DNA of 9,668 nucleotides from CAZTJA01 sp964613745 (GTDB lineage Bacteria; Desulfobacterota; Desulfomonilia; Desulfomonilales; Desulfomonilaceae): positions 1 through 9,668 of the forward strand of contig CAZTJA010000114.1 in NCBI GenBank assembly GCA_964613745.1, written 5' to 3'. Shown here piece by piece: positions 1 to 6,772 of the stretch (the first letter of the stretch is position 1; the number at the start of each line of letters is the position of its first letter). The notes under the pieces were generated by a model. The model worked only from the letters and a program-made list of their open reading frames with translations. It did not search any database and was not told the DNA's origin. The translations under genes were made by a program, and so were the position numbers.

Positions 1-77
1 ATACGTATTAGTTGAAGCGCTTGCGTTTCCTGCATCGAGGCAAGCCGGGAAGTAGGGGACTCCTTATGCAAGTGTGC

Positions 78-105
78 TCACCTATGATAATGAACAAATA
101 GGTGA
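78..105. repeat. Inverted repeat, possible hairpin or operator
   Basis: TCACCTAT (78-85) and ATAGGTGA (98-105) are perfect reverse complements separated by 12 bases. No T-run follows on either strand, so it is not a standard intrinsic terminator. It could be an operator or an RNA hairpin belonging to a gene outside the window. The match is seen directly; any function is inference. Confidence 0.5.
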
Positions 106-462
106 ATGAATCGAATAACTCTCCAGAATTACTGGGGAATAGTCCCACTCTTTTCCGGCAACATCTACATAATGCGGGGCGATTTCCTTTTGTTCTGCTG
201 AACTATGATATTATATGACTTGCTTGCGCTTATTATTGGTGCACGAGACTTCCGAATTTTGTGATATGAGAGTTTAATGAGTTATCAAGATCCGACGACT
301 CTTCTCCAGGATGCCGGCCTAAATTTTGCGATCTTTAATAGTTACAACTACATTCAATCAAATCAAACATGTTCCTGACATTTGCCAATCGCCCGGGCTC
401 CTGTTACAAAACATTTCTCTAAATCCGGAATATCCAAAAGTACGACAATTTCCCGAATATGA

Positions 463-491
463 TTGAAATGCTAGACGTGTGATGGAATGAT
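463..491 (+). promoter_or_regulatory. Weak candidate promoter for the HD gene
   Basis: TTGAAA (463-468) and AATGAT (486-491) are separated by 17 bases and resemble sigma-70 -35 and -10 boxes, the latter matching 4 of 6. A start of transcription about seven bases downstream would fall next to the ATG at 502 and give an almost leaderless transcript. That would fit the lack of a good Shine-Dalgarno sequence there. AT-rich DNA throws up such matches by chance, so this is tentative. Confidence 0.25.
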
Positions 492-501
492 CTAATTACG
501 T

Positions 502-1854
502 ATGTCATTGAGGTTTGATTTGGCCAAACAAAGTCATGAAATTCGCGACCCGATCCACGTTTTTGTGCGATTGGATTCTGCTGAAAGAGATGTTTTGGAT
601 TCGCGACCTTTTCAGCGCCTGCGTCACATACACCAGCTTGGAATGACTTATTTGTTGTATCCGGGTGCAACGCATAGGCGCTTTGAGCACTCACTAGGAG
701 TGATGGAGCTGGCTTCGAGAGTATTTGATGTTGTAACGCGGGCAGAAAAAATTACGGACGAAATAAGGAATCAGCTTCCGGAAATAGACGATCAAATGAA
801 GAAGGCATATTGGCGAAGGGTCCTCAGAATGGCTGCGCTTTGTCATGATCTTGGTCACTTACCCTTTTCCCACACTGCAGAAAGAGAACTGTTGCCAACG
901 GGTTGGGATCATGAGCGTCTGACTCAGCAGATTATCAGCGATCCTGAAATGCAGGAGATTTGGAACGGCATTACTCCGCCCCTGCGGACTGAAGATTTGA
1001 CCAAGATAGCTATTGGTCCCAAAAAAATGCCTGATGTTGCATTTAGCAGCTGGGAGGCAATTCTGGCAGAGATCATTGTTGGCGATGCTCTTGGTGTAGA
1101 TCGCATGGATTATCTTCTTCGGGATTCGCATCACATCGGTGTGGCATACGGGCGTTTTGATCACTACCGGCTAATAGAAACCATCCGCATCTTACCTTCA
1201 CCGCTTTCGGATGAATCAGAATCAGATTCGGACCTCCCCAGGGAACCATCATTAGGGGTGGAGGAAGGAGGACTTCAATCTGCGGAAGCATTACTGCTCG
1301 CAAGGTATTTCATGTACTCTCAAGTCTATTTACATCCTGTACGTCGTATTTACGACATTCATTTGCGAGATTTCCTGAGGCAATGGTTAAATGAAAAAAC
1401 GTTTCCGACGATTGTCAAAGGTCACTTAGCTCTTACAGATAATGAGGTAAGCTCAGCATTTCTTAAAGCAGCCGATGATCCTTCTGCAAAGGGCCACAAT
1501 CATGCTCAGCGAATAGTGTTTCACAACCATTTTAAGCGGCTTTACACCCCCTCAAAGGATGATCTGCGGGTCAACCCGGAGGCGGGAGCAAAAGTATTTT
1601 ATGCTCTGAAAAACAAATTTGGATCTGAGAACACAAAATATGATAGGTACACTGAAAAAGGTCAGGTGTATGACTTCCCGGTAATTGCCAAAGATGGTGT
1701 TGTTATGTCGTCCACCTCAGTCTCTCAGGTATTAGGGTCAATACCATTGGCCTCAGTGGACTGCGTATTCGTGGAACGAGAGTTGGAAGAGGATGCTAAG
1801 AAATGGCTCAGACAGAAGATAACATCAGTTATTCAGCCGGAGGAAGAAACATAA
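502..1854 (+). CDS. HD-domain dNTP triphosphohydrolase-like protein (SAMHD1/dGTPase type)
   Basis: A 450-residue protein of the HD-domain group that includes SAMHD1 and bacterial YwfO. Known members with this layout hydrolyse dNTPs to nucleoside plus triphosphate, so a cytosolic nucleotide hydrolase is likely; the substrate is not shown. Near the N-terminus it has IRDPIH (14-19) and FQRLRHIHQLG (37-47), then PGATHRRFEHSLGV (54-67). Metal ligands are intact: His63, His115-Asp116 in ALCHDLGHLPFSHT, and Asp200 in GVDRMDYLLRDSHH, the counterpart of SAMHD1 Asp311. A helical segment MYSQVYLHP (271-279) is also typical. An acidic Ser/Asp/Glu stretch (236-244) looks like a surface insertion. The ATG at 502 is used because an in-frame TAA lies at 493-495 and the conserved region begins soon after; the Shine-Dalgarno is poor. 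The stop overlaps the next gene by one base. The fold is well supported; physiological role (nucleotide pool control, regulation or defence) is open. Confidence 0.85.
   Translation: MSLRFDLAKQSHEIRDPIHVFVRLDSAERDVLDSRPFQRLRHIHQLGMTYLLYPGATHRRFEHSLGVMELASRVFDVVTRAEKITDEIRNQLPEIDDQMKKAYWRRVLRMAALCHDLGHLPFSHTAERELLPTGWDHERLTQQIISDPEMQEIWNGITPPLRTEDLTKIAIGPKKMPDVAFSSWEAILAEIIVGDALGVDRMDYLLRDSHHIGVAYGRFDHYRLIETIRILPSPLSDESESDSDLPREPSLGVEEGGLQSAEALLLARYFMYSQVYLHPVRRIYDIHLRDFLRQWLNEKTFPTIVKGHLALTDNEVSSAFLKAADDPSAKGHNHAQRIVFHNHFKRLYTPSKDDLRVNPEAGAKVFYALKNKFGSENTKYDRYTEKGQVYDFPVIAKDGVVMSSTSVSQVLGSIPLASVDCVFVERELEEDAKKWLRQKITSVIQPEEET
1839..1846 (+). promoter_or_regulatory. Ribosome binding site fixing the start of the second gene
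   Basis: GGAGGAAG lies inside the end of the HD gene, seven bases before the ATG at 1854. It favours that ATG over the in-frame upstream ATG at 1803, which has no comparable site. Confidence 0.75.
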
Positions 1855-2411
1855 TGAAGAGACTTCAAAAAGCTGCCATCTTGGCTGAATTGACTAAGAA
1901 AATGAGAGAGCACGGAAGCTGGTGTGGGGAAACGCACATACAGAAAGCCGTGTACATTTTACAGGAACTTCTGTTAGTACCTTTTGGATTCACCTATATA
2001 TTGTATAAACACGGTCCATTTTCATTTGATCTTCGCGATGAAATCACGGACTTACGTGCATATGAACTCTTTAAACTGGAAACCAGACCGATTCCATATG
2101 GACCGAGTTTGAGACCCACGACAAATGCGGAAGAGCTTAAGAAAAGATACGCAAAAACTATGCAAAGATACGCTAATCATATTAATTTTGTGGCCAAATG
2201 TTTGGAAGGTAAAGGAGTGGCGGATTTGGAGCGACTGGCAACAGCGCTATACGTAACCTTGCCTTTAGATAATGGAAACAGTGGGTCTGATGTTCAGACA
2301 CGGGCTCAAAAAATTACTGCACTTAAGCCCCATGTGTCTTTACCTTTGGCATTAAAGGCCATAAATGAAATCGACCGATTAAGAAATCAAGCTAAAGAAT
2401 CAAACCTATAG
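1854..2411 (+). CDS. YwgA/Panacea-like protein, partner of the HD protein
   Basis: A 185-residue soluble protein with no signal peptide or membrane segment. I do not recognise a firm family, but the pattern THIQKAVYIL (27-36) followed by YKHGPFSFDL (51-60) resembles Bacillus YwgA and the wider Panacea/SocA-like group, which share a 'xLQKxxYI ... HGPYS' signature. From my knowledge of B. subtilis, ywgA sits beside ywfO, a gene for an HD-domain protein, so the same pairing here supports the assignment. The C-terminal half is helical and charged. The ATG at 1854 overlaps the TAA of the HD gene by one base and has the strong ribosome binding site at 1839-1846, so the two are almost certainly co-translated. 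It may bind or regulate the HD enzyme or act as an antitoxin-like regulator; this is inference. No catalytic residues could be identified. Confidence 0.7.
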   Translation: MKRLQKAAILAELTKKMREHGSWCGETHIQKAVYILQELLLVPFGFTYILYKHGPFSFDLRDEITDLRAYELFKLETRPIPYGPSLRPTTNAEELKKRYAKTMQRYANHINFVAKCLEGKGVADLERLATALYVTLPLDNGNSGSDVQTRAQKITALKPHVSLPLALKAINEIDRLRNQAKESNL

Positions 2412-2417
2412 GGTCAT

Positions 2418-2460
2418 GCGACTACAGAAAACACTCTCCGAAGTAGCAGTCTTCTTTTTT
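2418..2460 (+). terminator. Weak candidate terminator after the HD pair
   Basis: Just after the stop at 2411, CTAC (2422-2425) can pair with GTAG (2443-2446), with only scattered extra pairs outside, and is followed by a T-rich run TTCTTTTTT ending at 2460. The T-run is good but the stem is short and the loop long, so this may be a poor or false terminator. Confidence 0.3.
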
Positions 2461-2524
2461 CAGATGATTTATTTCATGCTGGGGTGCCAGGTAATAATTC
2501 CTATGTGGACATGATCGTGCCGAC

Positions 2525-2561
2525 GTGAAATGGTAAGACGATTAATGCCCTACCATTCCAC
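2525..2561. repeat. Inverted repeat between convergent genes
   Basis: GTGAAATGGTA (2525-2535) and TACCATTCCAC (2551-2561) pair at 10 of 11 positions around a 15-base loop. It lies between the ends of the HD/YwgA-like unit and the TM2 gene. There is no T-run on either side, so it may be a transcript-end stabilising hairpin, a factor-dependent terminator element or a protein site. Confidence 0.55.
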
Positions 2562-2603
2562 AAATGTGCGTTCAACTATACAGGAATTCTACCTGACTCA
2601 AAA

Positions 2604-2828
2604 TCAGTGAGTTTCAGTAGCCATCACATTCAATGAAGTTCTTTCCGCCCGCCTGAATGCGGTGTACGACGATATGACGTTGGCGATCCATCCCACCAAG
2701 CCGCCCGTGGCAATCCACAAGAATAGGCCTATAACAAACCATAGTATTCCCCTGCCGTAGTCGTGATTATAAATCTGACCCAGACCTGGGAAGAGAAAGC
2801 TTAGTCCAGCAGCAATTTCGGGTTCCAT
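2604..2828 (-). CDS. Small TM2-domain membrane protein
   Basis: A 74-residue inner-membrane protein with two predicted hydrophobic helices, roughly residues 5-20 and 27-52. PGLGQIYN (14-21) and the GRG turn (25-27) between helices, followed by a basic segment FRRAER (58-63), are the usual marks of the TM2 family. The molecular function of bacterial TM2 proteins is generally unknown. The ATG at 2828 is preceded by AGAGGAAA at a good distance. It lies 83 bases after the cyoE stop on the same strand with no clear terminator between, so it may be transcribed with the cyo operon. It could be an accessory or assembly factor for the oxidase, but a simple neighbour with its own promoter is equally possible. 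Confidence 0.75.
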   Translation of the reverse strand: MEPEIAAGLSFLFPGLGQIYNHDYGRGILWFVIGLFLWIATGGLVGWIANVISSYTAFRRAERTSLNVMATETH

Positions 2829-2911
2829 AGTAATTTCCTCTTTTGTTGATCTCTATTTAATTCACTATCTTGATTATCAGTATGTACTTCATATGGATGC
2901 GGGTAATCACA

Positions 2912-3805
2912 TTAAGGTGCAGGCATTGCGGAGATTCGGGCGGAAATTGGAGCCGTAAAATCGATGGAGATCATGAAACAGAGCACCAGCATGGCCACAA
3001 TGGAGAACACATACACGTTCTTCGCCCAGAGTTCCGGTTTCGGTGGATCATCTAGTGCGAGATAGAGCCATATAATTCCCAGAAGGGCTGCCATTGACAA
3101 CGTGAGGTAACCCGTGTAGCCACAGAGCGTGAGAAGCAGCATGGAAGCGGTGAAGGCCAAGATATAGCAGATGGTGTGATGCCTTGTAACCAGTATGCCA
3201 CGTTGGACCGGCAGCACCGGAACATCGGCGGCGGTGTAGTCATCGAAACGAAACACCGCAATGGCATAGCAATGAGGGATTTGCCACAAACTAAATACCA
3301 AAAAGAGCAGGATCGCTTCGCCGTCCAGAGATCCTGAAACCGTGCAATAGCCGGCTAAAGGCGGTGCAGCTCCGGCAAGGCTTCCAACAAGAGCGCTGTA
3401 GACGGATCTACGTTTCATGTACAGGCTATATATCCCGACATAAGCTACCCATCCGGCAAGTGCAATGGCTACCACAAGAGTCGTAGTCATTGCATAAAGC
3501 CAAACAGCTCCGATGATGCCTAATGTAGCAGCATACAGGAGAGCCGTATTTGTAGAAATGATGCCGCTGGGAATGGCTCGATGTTTGGTTCGCACCATTT
3601 TGGCGTCGATTCGTCGGTCGATGCAGTTGTTGAAAACGCATGCGGAAGCAATAACTAGTGAAATACCGATAAGCATCGTTGAAAGGAGCAGGGCATCAAT
3701 ATTGCCTTTGGAAGCAAAGAAGAACCCGGCCGATGTAGCAATCAGGTTGCCCAGTATGATCCACGGTTTGGTAAGGAGAAGATAATTCTTGATGATTCCG
3801 GTCAT
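2912..3805 (-). CDS. cyoE: Protohaem IX farnesyltransferase (haem O synthase)
   Basis: A 297-residue polytopic membrane enzyme that transfers the farnesyl group of farnesyl diphosphate to haem B to make haem O, the cofactor of the high-spin site of CyoB. The UbiA-type signature is present: NNCIDRRID (59-67) with Asp63 and Asp67 for Mg-diphosphate binding, followed by the basic RTKHR stretch (72-76). YVGIYSLYMKRRSVY, SLWQIPH and DDYTAADVPVLPV follow in the E. coli order, and length matches E. coli CyoE (296). The frame is open further upstream, but the ATG at 3805 is chosen because TKPWIILGNL then falls where the family begins and the gap from the cyoD stop is two bases. Its own Shine-Dalgarno is weak, suggesting translational coupling to cyoD. 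It is the last canonical cyo gene. Confidence 0.95.
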   Translation of the reverse strand: MTGIIKNYLLLTKPWIILGNLIATSAGFFFASKGNIDALLLSTMLIGISLVIASACVFNNCIDRRIDAKMVRTKHRAIPSGIISTNTALLYAATLGIIGAVWLYAMTTTLVVAIALAGWVAYVGIYSLYMKRRSVYSALVGSLAGAAPPLAGYCTVSGSLDGEAILLFLVFSLWQIPHCYAIAVFRFDDYTAADVPVLPVQRGILVTRHHTICYILAFTASMLLLTLCGYTGYLTLSMAALLGIIWLYLALDDPPKPELWAKNVYVFSIVAMLVLCFMISIDFTAPISARISAMPAP

Positions 3806-3807
3806 TC

Positions 3808-4134
3808 TCACATCATTCTGTGGTGAAGACTTTGCATTACCCAAATGCCGCCGCCGACGAAAAGAATCATGATCAATATGGTGAATATGAGAGCCATCAG
3901 ATTCCACTCGGCATCTCGTGAACTCCTGAAATGGAGGAAATAGTGGAGGTGCACCAGGATCTGAATGATTCCGGCAATGAAAATGGAGGTAAGAACGAGC
4001 TTAGGAGACCAGCTCCCCATTGCAACAAGGGCAAATGGAATCGCAGTCAGAATGATTGAGAGAATGAAGCCGGTTACATAGGATCCCATTGTTATCCTGT
4101 GACCGGCGGTATGTTCACTGAGTGTGCGGCTCAT
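3808..4134 (-). CDS. cyoD: Cytochrome bo3 ubiquinol oxidase subunit IV
   Basis: A 108-residue protein with three membrane helices (about 17-37, 45-66 and 78-100), matching E. coli CyoD (109 residues) in length and in MGSYVTGFILSIILT (16-30), ILVHLHYFLHF and the closing IWVMQSL region. Subunit IV has no cofactor and assists assembly and stability of the oxidase, notably around CuB of subunit I. The open frame extends upstream into cyoC, but the ATG at 4134 is used: it overlaps the cyoC TAA by one base and has GGAG (complement of 4142-4145) seven bases before it. A His-rich touch at the C-terminus (SLHHRMM) is unremarkable. Confidence 0.95.
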   Translation of the reverse strand: MSRTLSEHTAGHRITMGSYVTGFILSIILTAIPFALVAMGSWSPKLVLTSIFIAGIIQILVHLHYFLHFRSSRDAEWNLMALIFTILIMILFVGGGIWVMQSLHHRMM

Positions 4135-4751
4135 TATAGGACTCCAAGTAGATAGACTACGCTGAAAATTCCGATCCATACGATATCCAGGAAGTGCCAG
4201 AACATCCCCAATCTCAAAAGGCGTGACTGCACCGGTGGGTTCAGACCTTTGGTCGCGACCTGGACAAGCATTGTGAGTATCCAAACGAGTCCGAAGGTAA
4301 CGTGTATGCCATGCGTCCCCACGAGGGTAAAATAACTCGATAAAAAGGCACTCACCCAAGGCCCGTGTCCGTTGGAAATCATGGAGTGAAACTCATATAT
4401 TTCCATGGCAACGAAAGAGAGTCCAAGCAGGAAAGTGATTGCAAGTCCGGTCAGGACACGATTTCTGTTTTGTTGAGGGATACCGGTTGTGACGAGACCA
4501 AATGCGAAACTACTGAATAAAAGCAGCAGCGTTTCAACAAACACGAAGGGTAAGTGAAACAAATCCTTTCCGGTTGGGCCTCCGGCGAAGTTTCCTCCCA
4601 GAACGGCATATGTGGCAAACAACGTACCAAATATTATGAGATCACTCATCAGGTAGAGCCAGAAACCTAACGCCTGAATGGAGAGGTTGTCCGGGTGTTC
4701 TAGAGTTTCATCTTTGACGAAGTAAAGTGATGAAGCGTCTGTAGTGGCCAT
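4134..4751 (-). CDS. cyoC: Cytochrome bo3 ubiquinol oxidase subunit III
   Basis: A 205-residue, five-helix membrane protein, equal in size to E. coli CyoC (204). It belongs to the cytochrome c oxidase subunit III family; GFWLYLMSDLIIFGTLFATYAVL (29-51, shown here by its ends GFWLYLMSDL and TYAVL), the segment with GTHGIHVTFG, and the last helix HFLDIVWIGIFSVVYL are characteristic. Subunit III carries no redox centre and stabilises the catalytic subunit. The start at 4751 has GGAG (complement of 4758-4761) six bases before it; the gap to the cyoB stop is 40 bases. The TAA overlaps the cyoD ATG. Confidence 0.95.
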   Translation of the reverse strand: MATTDASSLYFVKDETLEHPDNLSIQALGFWLYLMSDLIIFGTLFATYAVLGGNFAGGPTGKDLFHLPFVFVETLLLLFSSFAFGLVTTGIPQQNRNRVLTGLAITFLLGLSFVAMEIYEFHSMISNGHGPWVSAFLSSYFTLVGTHGIHVTFGLVWILTMLVQVATKGLNPPVQSRLLRLGMFWHFLDIVWIGIFSVVYLLGVL

Positions 4752-4791
4752 AAGTATCTCCGGTGAATCTTTGTCGTCAAATCGGGATTAT

Positions 4792-6771
4792 TTACTCCAA
4801 AATCGCTTCCAAGCGTTGATGGCGATTCTTCTCCATACGCTCTACTTCAGCGGCGGGAATTATGTAATGAATGTCATCATCCATGGATCTGGCGATTGCA
4901 GTAAAAATCATACCGAGAGCTGCAGCGATAGCCAGCCACCAAATGTACCAGATCATGGCAAAGCCGAACACTAAAGCAAATCCGCCGATTATGATGCCGT
5001 GAGGCGTGTTTTTCGGCATCTCAATACTGCTGAACCGCCCGCTAGGGCGGAGTTCGGCGCATTTTTCTTTCATGTCGGCAAGAGCGTCGATTTCATGTAC
5101 CACGGGAAGTTTTGCGAAGTTGTAAACTGCCGGAGGAGAAGATGTGAGCCACTCCAAAGTTCGGCCGTCCCAAGGGTCGCCGGTGGGATCCTGGAGGGCA
5201 CGCCGTTCTTTGATGCTGATCAGCAATTGAATTCCTTGAAATGCGATGCCGAGGAGTATTAAAAATGCGCCCAACGTTGCGACCAGTAAGTAAGGATGCC
5301 AGCTCAGGTTGGCGTAATAGGCCATTCTCCGCGGCATACCCATAAAACCGAGTATATAGAGCGGCATGAATGCAAGGTAAAATCCGATAATCCAGCACCA
5401 GAATGCTCGCCTGCCCCAATTCTCTTTCAAACGGAAGCCGAACACCTTGGGGAACCAGTAATAGTAGCCTGCAAAGTATCCGAACAATGCGCCGGCGATG
5501 ATCACATTATGGAAATGAGCGACAAGAAAGAGGCTATTATGTAGCACGAAGTCAGCGGGAGGAATGGCCAGAAGGACTCCGGTAGCCCCGCCCACTACGA
5601 AGGTCACTATGAACCCAAGGGTCCAATACATGGGAGTGGTGAATCGTATGCGGCCTCGATACATTGTGAAAAGCCAGTTAAAAGTCTTAACTCCGGTGGG
5701 GACCGCTATGACCATAGTTGCAATGCCGAAAAAGAGATTCACGTTCGGGCTGGCTCCCATGGTAAAGAAATGATGTACCCAAACGGAAAACGACAACACC
5801 ATGATGGCTGCGGTGGCGTAGACCATTGACGCGTAGCCGAATAGTCTTTTGCCGGAAAATGTTGCCACCACTTCTGAGAATATTCCGAAGGCGGGGAGAA
5901 TCAGGATATAGACTTCGGGGTGTCCCCACGTCCAGAAGAGATTGGCATACATCATCATGTTGCCGCCGAAATCATTCGAGAAGAAATGCATGTCCAGATA
6001 TCGGTCCAACGTCAGCATGCCGAGTGTCGCAGTCAGAACGGGAAATGCCCAGACCACAAGAACGTTTGTGCAGAAGATGCTCCATACGAACAGGGGCATA
6101 CGCATGGCCGTCATTCCGGGCGCTCGCATTTTGATGATGGTCACAAGAAAGTTAATGCCGGTCAAAGTGGAGCCAAGCCCGGCAATCTGGAAGCTCCATA
6201 TCCAGTAATCCACTCCGGTTCCTGGACTGTATTCCTTTTGCGTGAGCGGTGCGTATCCCGACCATCCTGCCTGGGAAAATTCACCGACCCCAAGAGAAAC
6301 CATGATCAGTAACGCTCCGGCAACGGTCAGCCAAAAACTGAGAGAATTCATGAACGGAAAAGCCACATCTCGGGCTCCGATTTGCTGAGGCACTACAATA
6401 TTCATTAACCCGGTCAAAAAGGGCATTGCTACAAAGATGATCATGATGGAGCCGTGAGCACTGAATATCTGATTGAAATGTTCAGGCGTTAGGAATCCAG
6501 AAGCACCTCCTACGGCAATTGCCTGCTGAGCACGCATCAGAACGGCATCCGCTACACCCCTGAGAAGCATTATCAGGGCGAGGATGATGTACATGATTCC
6601 TATATTCTTATGATCGACGCTCGTCAGCCATTCTCGATAGACATAAGGCCATTTTCCGTAGTAGGTCACCAGCCCCATTATTGCTATTCCCAAGAGAACT
6701 GCGCCCCCAACCGCGGCAATCGTAATGGGTTCATGGTATGGAATGGCGGATAGAGTCAATTTCCCAAACAT
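4792..6771 (-). CDS. cyoB: Cytochrome bo3 ubiquinol oxidase subunit I (catalytic)
   Basis: A 659-residue haem-copper oxidase subunit that oxidises ubiquinol, reduces O2 to water and pumps protons across the inner membrane. E. coli CyoB is 663 residues, and the first 420 residues align without gaps, so E. coli numbering applies. Seen intact: low-spin haem ligands His106 and His421; high-spin haem ligand His419; CuB ligands His284, His333, His334; the cross-linked Tyr288; K-channel Lys362; D-channel Asp135 and Glu286; and quinone-site residues Arg71, Asp75, His98, Gln101. Together these define a quinol, not a cytochrome c, oxidase. The frame is open for another 61 codons into cyoA, but the ATG at 6771 is chosen because MFGKLTLSAIPYHEPI matches the family start and GGAGG (complement of 6781-6785) lies nine bases before it. 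The cyoA stop is one base away. Confidence 0.97.
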   Translation of the reverse strand: MFGKLTLSAIPYHEPITIAAVGGAVLLGIAIMGLVTYYGKWPYVYREWLTSVDHKNIGIMYIILALIMLLRGVADAVLMRAQQAIAVGGASGFLTPEHFNQIFSAHGSIMIIFVAMPFLTGLMNIVVPQQIGARDVAFPFMNSLSFWLTVAGALLIMVSLGVGEFSQAGWSGYAPLTQKEYSPGTGVDYWIWSFQIAGLGSTLTGINFLVTIIKMRAPGMTAMRMPLFVWSIFCTNVLVVWAFPVLTATLGMLTLDRYLDMHFFSNDFGGNMMMYANLFWTWGHPEVYILILPAFGIFSEVVATFSGKRLFGYASMVYATAAIMVLSFSVWVHHFFTMGASPNVNLFFGIATMVIAVPTGVKTFNWLFTMYRGRIRFTTPMYWTLGFIVTFVVGGATGVLLAIPPADFVLHNSLFLVAHFHNVIIAGALFGYFAGYYYWFPKVFGFRLKENWGRRAFWCWIIGFYLAFMPLYILGFMGMPRRMAYYANLSWHPYLLVATLGAFLILLGIAFQGIQLLISIKERRALQDPTGDPWDGRTLEWLTSSPPAVYNFAKLPVVHEIDALADMKEKCAELRPSGRFSSIEMPKNTPHGIIIGGFALVFGFAMIWYIWWLAIAAALGMIFTAIARSMDDDIHYIIPAAEVERMEKNRHQRLEAILE

Positions 6772-6772
6772 A

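Larger units (their letters stand above)
1..501. other. Intergenic / left flank, no gene seen
   Basis: No reading frame here has a credible start, ribosome binding site or recognisable protein family, and I see no tRNA or rRNA. The stretch holds an 8-base-pair inverted repeat at 78-105, a weaker one at 121-137 (CTCCAG, 5-base loop, CTGGGG with one G-T wobble), and AT-rich sequence before the HD gene that should contain its promoter. A minus-strand frame running in from the HD gene (419-694) is judged to be a shadow of that gene. Confidence 0.6.

Noticed and set aside
1803..1853. Upstream ATG for the YwgA-like protein
   Set aside because: It would overlap the HD gene by 52 bases and has no ribosome binding site, while the ATG at 1854 has GGAGGAAG at ideal spacing.
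3806..3907. 34-residue His-rich N-terminal extension of CyoE
   Set aside because: It is the out-of-frame reading of the cyoD 3' end; the family starts at the ATG at 3805.
4135..4359. Long N-terminal extension of CyoD into cyoC
   Set aside because: Family length and the GGAG site both support the ATG at 4134; the extension is a shadow of cyoC.
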